Of a stretch of DNA of 64,000 nucleotides, positions 45,679 through 54,924 are shown piece after piece (the stretch's first letter is position 1; each line of letters opens with the position of its first letter). The stretch is from CAZIWX01 sp964543125. GTDB lineage: Bacteria > Fidelibacterota > UBA8477. The stretch covers positions 19,032-83,031 of the forward strand of contig CAZIWX010000001.1 of assembly GCA_964543125.1 (NCBI GenBank). Direction: 5' to 3'. The notes under the pieces were generated by a model, which saw nothing but the letters and a program-made list of their open reading frames with translations, was not told the DNA's origin and did not search any database. The position numbers were made by a program, and so were the translations under genes.

Positions 45679-46840
45679 TCACCAACTCTTCATTCGTGGG
45701 AATAATAAATATTTTAACCGGGGCTGACGGGGTACTGATAAGCCGTTCCGCCGGACCCGATTGGTTCAGCTTCTCATCTACTATAAAACCATAATAATTC
45801 AACCCCGCTAACGCCTGCCGGCGAACGAGGGAACTATTCTCACCAATGCCACCGGTGAAAATCAATGCATCAACCCGGCCTAGCACTCCGGCATAAGCGG
45901 CGATGTACTTTTTTAAACGATAAGTCATGACATTGATTGCCAGTTTCGCACGCGAATTCCCTTCCGCGGCCTCACTCTCGATTTCCCGCATATCCGATGA
46001 AATACCCGATATTCCTACCAATCCGGAATGCTTATTTAGCAAGGTGGTCATCTCGCGCGAATCCAGGTCTTCCCGGCGCATGACATGTAACATCGCTGCC
46101 GTATCCACATCGCCGGAACGGGTTCCCATGAGTAATCCTTCGGTTGGTGTAAAACCCATGGATGTATCAATCGATCTGCCACCCTGAATGGCTGTGATGC
46201 TGCTACCGTTTCCCAAATGACAACTGATCATATTGATGGTTTCAATGTCCACCTGCATTAAATCCCGGGCACGACGCGATACGTAATAATGACTTGTACC
46301 ATGAAACCCGTAGCGCCGGACGCCATGTCGTTTATACAGGATATAAGGAATCCCGTAGAGATAGGCATTTTTGGGCATGGTAAGATGAAAAGCAGTATCA
46401 AACACCGCCACATTTACCCTTCCCGGCAGTAGAGCCCGGCAGGCTTCGATGCCCTTGATGTTGTGGGGGTTATGGAGAGGCGCCAAATCGACGCAGGCAT
46501 GTAATTCGTTGAGCACTGCATCATCGATGGCAACTGATTTAGAGAATTTTTCACCTCCGTGGACTACCCGGTGTCCCACGGCATCCACCTCGCTAATATC
46601 CTTAATGACTCCCCGCTTCGGATCAATGAGCAGTGCGATGATGTATTGGATCGCTTGTTGGTGATCCAGAATCTCACCAGACAGAGCAGCTTTAACACCT
46701 TTATGATCGGTCTGGGTTAACATGGCGCCCCGCAACCCGATCCGCTCGGCCAATCCCCGGGCAATTGTTTTGCGGGATTCAGTATCAAACAATTGATATT
46801 TTATGGATGAACTGCCGGAATTGAGTACCAATACTTTCAC
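45638..46840 (-). CDS. ackA: Acetate kinase
   Basis: A 400-residue enzyme interconverting acetyl phosphate + ADP and acetate + ATP. Conserved regions are VLVLNSGSSSIKYQLFD, the RVVHGGEKFS substrate region, FDTAFHLTMP, YGFHGTSHYYVS, SCHLGNGSSITAIQGG and FTGGIGENSSLVR. The active-site Asn, Arg, His and Glu are all there. It overlaps the dehydrogenase gene by 4 bp. No pta is nearby. With nifJ it supports acetate formation with ATP gain. Confidence 0.96.
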   Translation of the reverse strand: MKVLVLNSGSSSIKYQLFDTESRKTIARGLAERIGLRGAMLTQTDHKGVKAALSGEILDHQQAIQYIIALLIDPKRGVIKDISEVDAVGHRVVHGGEKFSKSVAIDDAVLNELHACVDLAPLHNPHNIKGIEACRALLPGRVNVAVFDTAFHLTMPKNAYLYGIPYILYKRHGVRRYGFHGTSHYYVSRRARDLMQVDIETINMISCHLGNGSSITAIQGGRSIDTSMGFTPTEGLLMGTRSGDVDTAAMLHVMRREDLDSREMTTLLNKHSGLVGISGISSDMREIESEAAEGNSRAKLAINVMTYRLKKYIAAYAGVLGRVDALIFTGGIGENSSLVRRQALAGLNYYGFIVDEKLNQSGPAERLISTPSAPVKIFIIPTNEELVIALDTERVVKGDL

Positions 46841-47772
46841 AATTTTATTCCTTCCGGTCGATCGTATTTAAAAAACCCCTGTCCCACCTTGCGCCCCAAG
46901 TGGCCGGCGCGAACCTTTTTCTTCAAAATCGGACAGGGCCGATATTTAAGATCACCTAATTCTCTGAACAGTGTGTCCATCCAGGATAAGACTTCATCCA
47001 ACCCAATCTCATCCGCTAAGGCCAGTGGCCCCTTGGGCATGTTAAAGCCAAGTTTCATCGCCGTGTCAATTCCCTCAGCCGTGGCAATTCCCTCCATGAG
47101 GGTGTACATGGCTTCATTTAACATGGGAAGTATCACGCGGGTTGTCACATACCCGGGATATTCGTAAACCTCCACATCGGTCTTCCCCAGCGAACGAGCG
47201 AAATCACGGACGTTTTCATAGGTCTTATCTGATGTTCGTAAACCGCGGATGATTTCCACCACCGGGATTTTGGGAACGGGATGCAAGAAGTGCAAACCGA
47301 TGACCCGCTCTTGGCGATAATCACTCGTGGTCGTGGCGATTTCGGTAATACTCAGCGTGGAAGTATTGGTGATTAAAATAGTCTCTACACCGCACAGTTC
47401 ATCAAGTCGCTGAAACAGCTGTTGTTTCAGCTCCAGATTTTCCGGAATCGCTTCGATTACAAGTTCACATTGGGTTACGCCGGAAATGTTACTGCTGAAT
47501 TCGGTGCGGGCCAGAACACTGATTTTTTCCGCCGTAGTCATCCCCCAACGCGCTATTTCCTTATCCATCTCCAACGAGAGTTTTTGTTTGGACAGTTCGG
47601 CACTGGCATTATTCTTCTCAATCAGGATCACTTCCCGGCCTTTACCGGCGATCAATTGAGCCAACCCGCGACCCATCTGTCCACCACCGATGATCGCGGC
47701 ACGGTTTACACCTTCTCCCGGTATTTGCACCTTTTTATTAGCATACACGAGTTGATCTAATTTATCAGCCAT
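46837..47772 (-). CDS. hbd: 3-hydroxyacyl-CoA (3-hydroxybutyryl-CoA) dehydrogenase
   Basis: A 311-residue NAD-dependent dehydrogenase for short-chain 3-hydroxyacyl-CoA. The Rossmann motif is AAIIGGGQMGRGLAQL; NTSTLSI and LHFLHPVPKIP hold the catalytic Ser and His, and VVEIIRG the Glu. At the usual PGFVxNR, where the active-site Asn sits, the sequence is PGYVTTR, so Thr replaces Asn. The C-terminal dimer domain (PKGPLALADEIGLDEVLSWM, LGRKVGQGFFKY) is complete. It is translated as a unit with ackA (4-bp overlap). Confidence 0.92.
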   Translation of the reverse strand: MADKLDQLVYANKKVQIPGEGVNRAAIIGGGQMGRGLAQLIAGKGREVILIEKNNASAELSKQKLSLEMDKEIARWGMTTAEKISVLARTEFSSNISGVTQCELVIEAIPENLELKQQLFQRLDELCGVETILITNTSTLSITEIATTTSDYRQERVIGLHFLHPVPKIPVVEIIRGLRTSDKTYENVRDFARSLGKTDVEVYEYPGYVTTRVILPMLNEAMYTLMEGIATAEGIDTAMKLGFNMPKGPLALADEIGLDEVLSWMDTLFRELGDLKYRPCPILKKKVRAGHLGRKVGQGFFKYDRPEGIKL

Positions 47773-47844
47773 TTTTATCCGTAAATGATTATTTGTTTGC
47801 CTCTGGACATCGCTACAGATTGTGCAACCAGCGCGCCACTCTCG

Positions 47845-49500
47845 TCAATGTTTAGTGAGATATTTAAAAAAAACATGCCACTTCAACGGGTGTTCCGGAG
47901 CAGGCAACCGAAAACGATAGCGCTTGCCACTAATTCCCAATGAAAATTCATTGATTGTGTCCACTGTGAGGACGGTAACCTGACTGAAGGGCCAGCGTTT
48001 TTCTTCATGTGTTCCCTCGCGCAAAACAAAAGCCTGATCCGTTAACAACAATTCATAATTCTGATAAATCGGTTCGGGTATTTCAGGACCGATGTAATGA
48101 ACCAGCTTTGAACGTAGATACAATGTCTCACCAGCATTCAACGGAGGTTCCAATGGTTTTAACCAAGGCTGAATTCGTTCCGCTAGTCGATCTAACCACT
48201 GGTAAAGGGGGATTCTCTCGCCTTCGGGACTGTGTAAATGGTAATCCGAATCCAATAGCCAGGCACTTCCGCAAGCTTCACATTTGACTGTCCGGGGTCC
48301 GGTTACAACGATACGATCGAAGGTTCCGCAGATGACACAGCCCCAAAGTACTTTTTCAATTCCTTTGGTCATTTGGTTGCTGCGGACAGATTGATAGGAT
48401 ACTTGAGGCGGAAAAATGGTAGCTCGAATGCGCTGTACCAATTTCTGAGCATCCCATTGATTTGCTACTGAAATTACCGGTTTGAAGCGAATATGGATTT
48501 TTCCCTGACGAAGGACATTCGTCCAGCGGGGCCAGATTTCGAACGCACCACGAATTTCAACCGGTAACAGGGGCACGCGACAGCGTTGAAGCAACTTGAT
48601 TGTTTCAGGTACGATTTCTCCGGGGCGGCCATCCATGGAGCGCTCACCTTCCGGGAACATGCCCACGACTTTACCATCCGCACTCAGTTGAATGAACTTT
48701 CGCAGCGCCCTTAGATCTTGAATATGGCGACGCAGCGGAAAAGTATAGAGCCGATGCATGAAGTATTCTTTTACGCGATTGTTATAGGCGTCCGCGGTGG
48801 TGATAAAATGCACCGGAAAGGGGACAAATATCCCAAACAGAAACGGGTCCAGATAGCAGGTGTGGGGTGCCACAATCAAAAAGGGGGCCGAACGCGGTAT
48901 ATGCTCTAAACCTTCGGCTATAATACCATATCGCCATCGAAAGAAGATGTGACCGGTTAGCCATACGATTTGGTAGGTCCAGGTTGGTTCGAGACGGTCG
49001 GGTTGGGAGAAAGTGATCCCCCAAAAGGGGACTGCCTTTTTATAGGCCAGATAAGCAGCGCCAAACCTGGATAGCAGCACCGGCTCTTCAACCAGAAGTA
49101 GATATAAAGATCCAACGCTCAAAGCAAGCAGGCTGTAGCTCAAAGCCGCCGGCCACGGTAGTTTGAGAAATAATAACGCACCTAACAAACACACCTGAAA
49201 CGACCACCAGCCCGGGTGGCGATTCCTGGCATAGTAACCGTAGTGGACCAGTCGCTGGGGGTTAAGCCGAAAGGTGCCGGTTGGTTCTGCAAATTGAAGA
49301 ATCAACACCCCTGATCGGAAACCGCCCAAGCTGCCCAAAATCATTAAACCCAAACCAATCCAAGCTAAAATTCCAGTTCCCGGGCCGGTGAGATTAGCGT
49401 AAGGTCCGTAAACGTGTATTTTCAAGAAAAGCCAGGGTGTTCCCAACCATACTACCAGGGTACGAAGAAATTGAGCACTTATCCGAGGCAATTTTTGCAC
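47845..49500 (-). CDS. ICMT-like membrane methyltransferase fused to PlsC acyltransferase and zinc ribbon
   Basis: A 551-residue multidomain membrane protein. Residues about 1-170 form a multi-helix domain with the isoprenylcysteine/phospholipid methyltransferase (ICMT/PEMT) signature: YARNRHPGWWSFQVCLLGAL followed by EEPVLLSRFGAAYLAYKKAV. Residues about 190-380 are a PlsC-type glycerolipid acyltransferase (HTCYLDPF as the HX4D motif, FPEGERSMDG). A CXXC...CXXC ribbon (CVICG...CEACG, about 395-420) and a C-terminal domain end the chain. It may modify or make lipids, combining headgroup or prenyl methylation with acylation. Start is GTG. Confidence 0.8.
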   Translation of the reverse strand: MQKLPRISAQFLRTLVVWLGTPWLFLKIHVYGPYANLTGPGTGILAWIGLGLMILGSLGGFRSGVLILQFAEPTGTFRLNPQRLVHYGYYARNRHPGWWSFQVCLLGALLFLKLPWPAALSYSLLALSVGSLYLLLVEEPVLLSRFGAAYLAYKKAVPFWGITFSQPDRLEPTWTYQIVWLTGHIFFRWRYGIIAEGLEHIPRSAPFLIVAPHTCYLDPFLFGIFVPFPVHFITTADAYNNRVKEYFMHRLYTFPLRRHIQDLRALRKFIQLSADGKVVGMFPEGERSMDGRPGEIVPETIKLLQRCRVPLLPVEIRGAFEIWPRWTNVLRQGKIHIRFKPVISVANQWDAQKLVQRIRATIFPPQVSYQSVRSNQMTKGIEKVLWGCVICGTFDRIVVTGPRTVKCEACGSAWLLDSDYHLHSPEGERIPLYQWLDRLAERIQPWLKPLEPPLNAGETLYLRSKLVHYIGPEIPEPIYQNYELLLTDQAFVLREGTHEEKRWPFSQVTVLTVDTINEFSLGISGKRYRFRLPAPEHPLKWHVFFKYLTKH

Positions 49501-49702
49501 GGTCTAATTTACGCCGCTTCCACAACAAAAGAATTAATCATCGAGGACAACCATTTATCACAAATCTCCTTGCCCATTCCTTGGCCCTCGAATATATTTC
49601 AATTCCGCACCTGAACAATTGGTTCCGCGTCGGTTCTGATACAAAGCTGGAAACTTCCTTGGATCTGACGTGTATAATGGCCAAAATTGTCTAAAGAGGT
49701 AG

Positions 49703-50047
49703 ATGATGAAGTTTGAGAATGAAGTCAAAAACAAGACGCTGATTATTCGTGTGAAAGATACGACCTTCGATGCACGGGGAGTCAAACAGTTCAAACGCGA
49801 TATGTTTCTCGCTATCAGCGAATCGGATTTTAAAAATATTGTGGTGAATCTGGAAAATGTACGCATGGTGGACAGTACCGGGTTAGGTGGATTATTATTT
49901 GCGAAGCGTCAAACGGACATCCGGGGGGGGAAGTGCTATTTGATCAATCCAAAACCCCGAATTCTCTCCCTGTTAAAGATTTCCAAGTTGGAAAATATTT
50001 TTGAACTGGCCGGGTCGGAACAAGAAGCATTGACCGCTACTGCCTGA
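49703..50047 (+). CDS. STAS-domain anti-sigma factor antagonist
   Basis: A 114-residue SpoIIAA/RsbV-like protein. The STAS core is intact, with the phosphorylatable serine in the MVDSTGLGGLLFAKR motif (D-S-T). Such proteins bind anti-sigma kinases when unphosphorylated. No partner kinase or phosphatase is in the window. AAAGAGG precedes the ATG and a strong terminator follows, so it is monocistronic. Confidence 0.9.
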   Translation: MMKFENEVKNKTLIIRVKDTTFDARGVKQFKRDMFLAISESDFKNIVVNLENVRMVDSTGLGGLLFAKRQTDIRGGKCYLINPKPRILSLLKISKLENIFELAGSEQEALTATA

Positions 50048-50073
50048 TTTTCCAATTCCAGTTTTAGTTTAAC

Positions 50074-50108
50074 AAAAAGCCCACGCTGGCTCTGTGGGCT
50101 TTTGTTTA
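50074..50108 (+). terminator. Rho-independent terminator of the STAS gene
   Basis: A 10-bp stem AAAAGCCCAC (50075-50084) with GTGGGCTTTT (50094-50103) encloses a 9-base loop and is followed by GTTT. A run of five A on the other side makes it usable by the convergent DUF3467 unit too. Confidence 0.85.
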
Positions 50109-50243
50109 AAAGAACAGGGACAATTTTTACCTGGAAGCGGGGGAGACAACCAGATATTTGCCCCTGCAGAAAATCTGTGACGAATTTAGTCTTGATAGTG
50201 TCTGGCTGTCAACATATTTCTGTGATTTTTTAGCGGGAAAAAT

Positions 50244-50561
50244 TTAGTTGGGCAGCTTTGGATCAACGTTCCCTGCGAACCCGGCCAGTTGCTGATCAGC
50301 AATTCTTATTTTGCCGTATTGGGACTCATATTTTTCGAGATTAGTTTTTAAGGCCAGCATTAATGCCTTGGTATGACTCGGTGTCATAATGATGCGAGAC
50401 TGTACATTTGCCTTGGGTGTCCCAGGCATCACCCGGACGAAATCGATAACGAACTCGGCTGCTGAATGGGTAATGACTGCCAGATTAGCGTATTCTCCAT
50501 CGGCTACTTTTTCATTAACCTGGATTTGAAGTTGTGTTGGCTTCTTTTTAATTTGATCCAT
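50244..50561 (-). CDS. DUF3467 family protein
   Basis: A 105-residue small soluble protein matching DUF3467 (VADGEYANLAVITHSAAEFVID, FVRVMPGTPKANVQSRIIMT, PSHTKALMLALKTNLEKYES). These proteins are widespread and of unknown function. It follows an acidic zinc-ribbon gene by 25 bp. Confidence 0.88.
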   Translation of the reverse strand: MDQIKKKPTQLQIQVNEKVADGEYANLAVITHSAAEFVIDFVRVMPGTPKANVQSRIIMTPSHTKALMLALKTNLEKYESQYGKIRIADQQLAGFAGNVDPKLPN

Positions 50562-50586
50562 AACGAATTATACGAGGCAGCAGATG

Positions 50587-50913
50587 TCAGTCATCCCACT
50601 TACTACTGTTGTCCTCACCCCAATCTTCTTCATGTTCTTCGGTATCATTATCCCATTCCGGTGGATTAGGCTGGATAGGGGTTTCTTCCATGTCATCAAA
50701 ATCGGTGGCTTCATATTTGATATACTCATCACCATAGACGCTCTCATCGAAGAAATCGATATCTTCCACAATTTCCGATACCATGAGAAATTCCAGGAAG
50801 TCCATGTACTTTTTATTTTTTAAATTTGTGTTGCAATGCGGACAGATGAGTGACTTTGCTAATCTCTCTTCGCTCAAGGGCTCACCGCACTCCGGACAGA
50901 TTATACTTTCCAT
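50587..50913 (-). CDS. Small zinc-ribbon protein with acidic tail
   Basis: A 108-residue protein. Its N-terminus has a CPECG...CPHCN zinc ribbon (Cys6, Cys9, then Cys24, Cys27). The middle is hydrophobic/acidic (DFLEFLMVSEIVEDIDFF) and the last 40 residues are very acidic (EEHEEDWGED). I recognise no named family. It precedes DUF3467, so both may form a unit. The tail could bind basic partners or nucleic-acid-mimic sites, which is speculation. Confidence 0.7.
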   Translation of the reverse strand: MESIICPECGEPLSEERLAKSLICPHCNTNLKNKKYMDFLEFLMVSEIVEDIDFFDESVYGDEYIKYEATDFDDMEETPIQPNPPEWDNDTEEHEEDWGEDNSSKWDD

Positions 50914-51051
50914 ATTTACTATCCTACTGATATGTTAGATTAAGCAGCTCAAATCGGCTGCAAATATATACGGCTTAGGAGGGTACGCCAAACAAATAAT
51001 GATGAGTTCAAATGCGCGAAATTAATAGGCTTTGAATCTGCTCAAAATTAC

Positions 51052-51079
51052 TTGTAAAGGGTTCGAAGTATTCTATATT
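51052..51079 (+). promoter_or_regulatory. Candidate promoter of the DksA-like gene
   Basis: TTGTAA (51052-51057), a 16-base spacer and TATATT (51074-51079) lie about 30 bp upstream of the ATG, with GGAAGAG as a ribosome-binding site. The -10 is good, the -35 moderate. Confidence 0.4.
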
Positions 51080-51108
51080 CATCCAGCTTTAATGATCAGG
51101 AAGAGACC

Positions 51109-51501
51109 ATGGCAAATCAATTCAACGAAAAGACCTTAGCAAAATTTCAAGCTCTCCTTCTCGACGAGCGGAATAAGATTCTGGAAGATTTCGACTATCA
51201 AAAATCCGAATTACACCAGACAATCACGGATGGATCCGGGGAACTATCATCCATGACCTATCACATGGCTGATGTAGGTACGGATATGCAGGAGCGTGAA
51301 AAAACCAGTATGTTTGCGCACCGGCAGGCCAAATACCTAAAAGAGATTGAGTCAGCGCTGGAACGCGTTACCTTGAAAACCTATGGTGTTTGTAGTATCT
51401 GCGGTGAATTAATTGAAGAAAAACGCTTGTTGGCGGTGCCCATCGCCAAATACCATGTTAATTGCAAAGAATTAGCGAACCAGCGTAACAATAATCAATA
51501 G
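51109..51501 (+). CDS. DksA/TraR-family zinc-finger protein
   Basis: A 130-residue protein with an N-terminal coiled coil and a C-terminal zinc finger CSICGELIEEKRLLAVPI then H-x2-C (YHVNC). This is the DksA/TraR fold, with His in place of the third Cys as in several non-enteric members. An acidic tip (DVGTDMQEREKTS) lies in the coiled-coil loop. DksA-like proteins modulate RNA polymerase with ppGpp; this one is short and lacks the typical DxxDxA tip, so function is by family only. Confidence 0.85.
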   Translation: MANQFNEKTLAKFQALLLDERNKILEDFDYQKSELHQTITDGSGELSSMTYHMADVGTDMQEREKTSMFAHRQAKYLKEIESALERVTLKTYGVCSICGELIEEKRLLAVPIAKYHVNCKELANQRNNNQ

Positions 51502-51503
51502 CC

Positions 51504-52028
51504 TTAGTGCCTTTTAGCCTTTAATCCAAATAACCCCAAAACACTTCCATAGGAATTTTCCAGAAATTCCGTGGGTCGTTTTACCAACTCGATTGTGAAG
51601 CAGTGTGGAGCATCCAGACTGAAAAAACCTACGGTAACAGGCACTTCCAGGGCTTGGATCAAATTCATCAGATCATCTCCGGGGTTTGGCTCCAAACAGA
51701 CCAAAGCATCAAATTCCCGGGTCTGCCAACCATCAATAGACGCCAGCCGGGTTACACCGCTTCGATTTAATTGGATCGGTAACCGGTGTTCCGCCGGACC
51801 AATAATGTATTTTGAGACGGATTCCCTAGCGGCCACAAAGACCTCATAGGGCACGGTCTCATTGAAAAACCGGGCCAAAGTGTAACGCACCACGCGGGCA
51901 TTGGCCACATCATTCGGGTATATCAGCAAGATGCGCCGAACATGAGCTAAACGGTCTTTAATGCTTACTGCCGGGGGGCAGTGGGAGGAACGGCGGGACT
52001 TGAATAACCACTGAAGCATCGGCGGCAA
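51504..52028 (-). CDS. Conserved-looking hypothetical protein
   Basis: A 174-residue protein with an alpha/beta pattern (HVRRILLIYPNDVANARVVR, VPYEVFVAARESVSKYIIG, FDALVCLEPNPGDDLMNLIQ, ALEVPVTVGFFS) that recalls a Rossmann or glycosyltransferase-9-like half, though no catalytic motif is visible. The first 25 residues are basic and Cys/Pro-containing. It is convergent with the DksA-like gene (2 bp apart) and divergent from the M23 gene. I do not assign a family. Confidence 0.6.
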   Translation of the reverse strand: MPPMLQWLFKSRRSSHCPPAVSIKDRLAHVRRILLIYPNDVANARVVRYTLARFFNETVPYEVFVAARESVSKYIIGPAEHRLPIQLNRSGVTRLASIDGWQTREFDALVCLEPNPGDDLMNLIQALEVPVTVGFFSLDAPHCFTIELVKRPTEFLENSYGSVLGLFGLKAKRH

Positions 52029-52114
52029 AAATACACGGACAATGCCGCGCTACCAAGTGCTGTTGCAAGTTGTTTGGGGTGGTTTTTGGGCAGTGGAAGA
52101 CTAATTTTCCGCCC

Positions 52115-54283
52115 ATGCGGCGTCGATTATTATTTTTCATTTGTCTCTCGGTAATTATCCAGGCAGGAGATTATCTCTGGCCCATCGCCGCGAAACCTTA
52201 TTTATCAGCCACTTTTTGCGAATACCGGGAAGGCCATTTTCACTCGGGTCTCGACGTGAAAACCTGGGGAGAAATGGATATCCCCTGCCGCGCCATTACT
52301 GACGGCTATATCGAGCGCATCGGCGCGGGCTACAACGGTTACGGCAAAGTATTATTCCTGAAGCTGGATGATGGTCATCAAGTGGTCTACGGCCATCTCG
52401 ATCATTTTATTCCGGACCTGGAGAAAAGATTGCGGGTAACTCAGGCGAAGCAGGGTAAATATGGGGTCGATCTGTTTTTTACACCTAACCAAATGCGCGT
52501 CAAGCGGGGCGATCGTCTTGCCTATACTGGTGTGTCTGGGACAAAATCACCCCATCTCCACTTTGAGATCCGGGATACGGCCAATGTCCCTATCAACCCC
52601 CTGCAATTCTACCGGAAGATCATCGACCACAAACCGCCGGTAGTGAATTATCTGGCCATTACTCCGCTCAGTTCAGCCACTAGGATCAATGGGAGTCATC
52701 TGCCCTACTTTTATAATCTCTCCAATCAACAGCCCGGCACCTATGTTCTTTCCGATTCAATTATTGCGGCCGGACCATTTGGTTTGGAATTTAATGGCTA
52801 TGACGAAGCTAACGGGACTAACAACAAGTATGCGATTTATAGGGCTGATCTGTATATCGGTGATTCCCTGGCCTTCGGGATGACTTACGATCGGGCGCCC
52901 TTCGAGACCACGGGATTGGTAGAATTCCATCGTCCGCTCTATCCATCTTACAGCGCCTGGCGTTTTACCCGGTTGTACCAAAACCAAGATTTGGCGAGAC
53001 TGCGTTTCTTCCTGCCAAATCTGAATGGCCGGTTAAATCTGGCGCCGGGCAGTTATCCGCTGCGTTTGGTACTAAAAGACTATGCTGGCAATCAATCGCA
53101 GATTACCGGACTTACACTTATTACCCAACCCATCCAAACCCGGTGGTCCACCGAAAAATCAGGCCAAATCATTTTTCGATTCAGTCGCATGGGTGAATCG
53201 GATTACCCGCTTGCAACCTATTTTCATACGCCCAATGCGACAAGTGTGGAGCCCCGAGCCGTTTTTTACGACCCCGATGCAATTACCTGGGAGTTTAAGC
53301 TGTCCGCGGATATGGCGGATTCCGGCTTGGTTGCCATCTTGTTCGCACCGGAGCACCAACCGGAAATCGCTCATCTACTTCAACCGAAATCTCAATCAAT
53401 TCCAAGTCTACGGTATACGTGGGCCAATAGTCTCTATGGATACTTGTTGCAGCTTACCACGCAAAAGTCCTTCGTTTTTCCGCCGGCGGTGTTTCTGACT
53501 CATAAGGCCGACTCTTTACAGATTCCCCTGGAGGTGTTATCGGAGCATCTCGCCGAGACTCATCGCATCAGCGCGGCCGCCCGTTTGGGCTACGATTCAC
53601 TGCGAATTCAGGTGAATCAGCAACATTCGGTAGCTTACCCACTGCCGGCGTGGCGCCAAATTTTACCCGGTGAACAAGACAGCATTGGTTTTAACCAAAA
53701 CACACTCCGGGTGGTTTTAAACGCTGAACCAAATGAAGCACCTGTATACTTCAAGCTTGATACCATGGAGGCCGTCATTGGCGGCCGGCGGATTCCGGGA
53801 TTTCATTTAGATCAACCGGACGGTAGTCCGCCCGCACAGGGGGTTGTAAAATTTTATACCGGAACTGGCGGCCCGGAGGATTGGAAACTTTACGAACAGC
53901 GTGGAGAAAAACTGATTTTGAAATCCAGTCAAACCGAATCGTCCTGGCTAACCGGAGCAATAAACGGTGCCGGCGAGTACTTGTTTTTCATCGACAACAC
54001 ACCTCCCGGATTAGTCCCTGTCACAGTGAAAAAATCTTTCCGTCCGGGAGATAAACTACTGTTCAAGGTAACTGACAATTTACCCCCGGGAGCCGTTCCC
54101 CTGCAAATCCAGCGGGCAGAGTTGAACAATACCGTAATTTATCCTGATTACAACCCGCTAAGACAGGAAATTTCCTATTGGCTATTACCCGATACGCCTA
54201 AAAAGAGTTATCAATTAACGATTGTCTTGTCTGATCAGGCCGGCAACCAATCTAAAAATCAATACAATTTCCGGGTGCGGTAG
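52115..54283 (+). CDS. Large exported M23 family peptidase
   Basis: A 722-residue protein with a signal peptide (RRRLLFFICLSVIIQAG). An M23 zinc peptidase domain lies near the N-terminus: HSGLD (H-x3-D), then VSGTKSPHLHFEIRD with the HxH pair. The C-terminal 500 residues are beta-rich with Ig-like strands, ending in a domain with SDQAGNQSKNQYNFRV. It differs from the small M23 protein at 26551 in having the peptidase first and a long accessory part. I chose the ATG at 52115, directly before the signal peptide. It starts the rightward salvage operon and shares its last base with the rhomboid GTG. Confidence 0.88.
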   Translation: MRRRLLFFICLSVIIQAGDYLWPIAAKPYLSATFCEYREGHFHSGLDVKTWGEMDIPCRAITDGYIERIGAGYNGYGKVLFLKLDDGHQVVYGHLDHFIPDLEKRLRVTQAKQGKYGVDLFFTPNQMRVKRGDRLAYTGVSGTKSPHLHFEIRDTANVPINPLQFYRKIIDHKPPVVNYLAITPLSSATRINGSHLPYFYNLSNQQPGTYVLSDSIIAAGPFGLEFNGYDEANGTNNKYAIYRADLYIGDSLAFGMTYDRAPFETTGLVEFHRPLYPSYSAWRFTRLYQNQDLARLRFFLPNLNGRLNLAPGSYPLRLVLKDYAGNQSQITGLTLITQPIQTRWSTEKSGQIIFRFSRMGESDYPLATYFHTPNATSVEPRAVFYDPDAITWEFKLSADMADSGLVAILFAPEHQPEIAHLLQPKSQSIPSLRYTWANSLYGYLLQLTTQKSFVFPPAVFLTHKADSLQIPLEVLSEHLAETHRISAAARLGYDSLRIQVNQQHSVAYPLPAWRQILPGEQDSIGFNQNTLRVVLNAEPNEAPVYFKLDTMEAVIGGRRIPGFHLDQPDGSPPAQGVVKFYTGTGGPEDWKLYEQRGEKLILKSSQTESSWLTGAINGAGEYLFFIDNTPPGLVPVTVKKSFRPGDKLLFKVTDNLPPGAVPLQIQRAELNNTVIYPDYNPLRQEISYWLLPDTPKKSYQLTIVLSDQAGNQSKNQYNFRVR

Positions 54284-54924
54284 TGTTCATTCCGTTGCGT
54301 GATAATAACCCTCGTCTTATTCGCCCCTCGGTGGTGTACACCATCCTCGCGATAAATATCCTGTTCTATTTTCTGAGCCTGAGTGTGCCGATTGATAATC
54401 TGGGCTTGTGGAAAAACCAACTCCTTTCAGGATCACACTTGGGTTTCATCGAATTATTTACCTATCAATTTGTCCATGGTGGATTTTTTCACCTCCTGTT
54501 CAATATGCTTTTTCTCTACATTTTTGGTGATAATATTGAGGGCGCCATGGGACATGGTGCTTTCTTGGTGTTTTATCTCATGTGTGGCGTTGGAGCCGGG
54601 TTGTCTGAAATCTACCTGGATCCGGTTTTTGGCCAGAATGATCCCGGTGTCTTGATAGGCGCCAGTGGAAGCATCAGCGGCGTCATGGGCGCTTACATGC
54701 TGCGGTTTCCCAAAGCCAAGGTCTTAACCTGGATATTTTTTATTTTTTTCAAAGAGATCAGTGCGGTTTACTACATCGGTATCTGGATTGCACTCCAATT
54801 TCTCTATCAGGCCCGGGCCGGAGCTGGTGAAACCGTAGCCTATATGGCTCACATCGGTGGATTTATCTGTGGCCTGGTTTGCTATACGGTTTATCGCCGC
54901 ATGAAATTACAAGGATGGTTATAA
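54283..54924 (+). CDS. Rhomboid family intramembrane serine protease
   Basis: A 213-residue membrane protease with six helices. The catalytic Ser is in GASGSISGVMG and His in MAHIGGFICG; the HGGFFHLLFNMLFLYIFGDNIE motif after helix 1 is the family signature. The GTG start overlaps the preceding stop (TAGTG). The stop TAA overlaps the cdd ATG (TAATG), so translation is coupled. Substrate unknown. Confidence 0.93.
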   Translation: MFIPLRDNNPRLIRPSVVYTILAINILFYFLSLSVPIDNLGLWKNQLLSGSHLGFIELFTYQFVHGGFFHLLFNMLFLYIFGDNIEGAMGHGAFLVFYLMCGVGAGLSEIYLDPVFGQNDPGVLIGASGSISGVMGAYMLRFPKAKVLTWIFFIFFKEISAVYYIGIWIALQFLYQARAGAGETVAYMAHIGGFICGLVCYTVYRRMKLQGWL

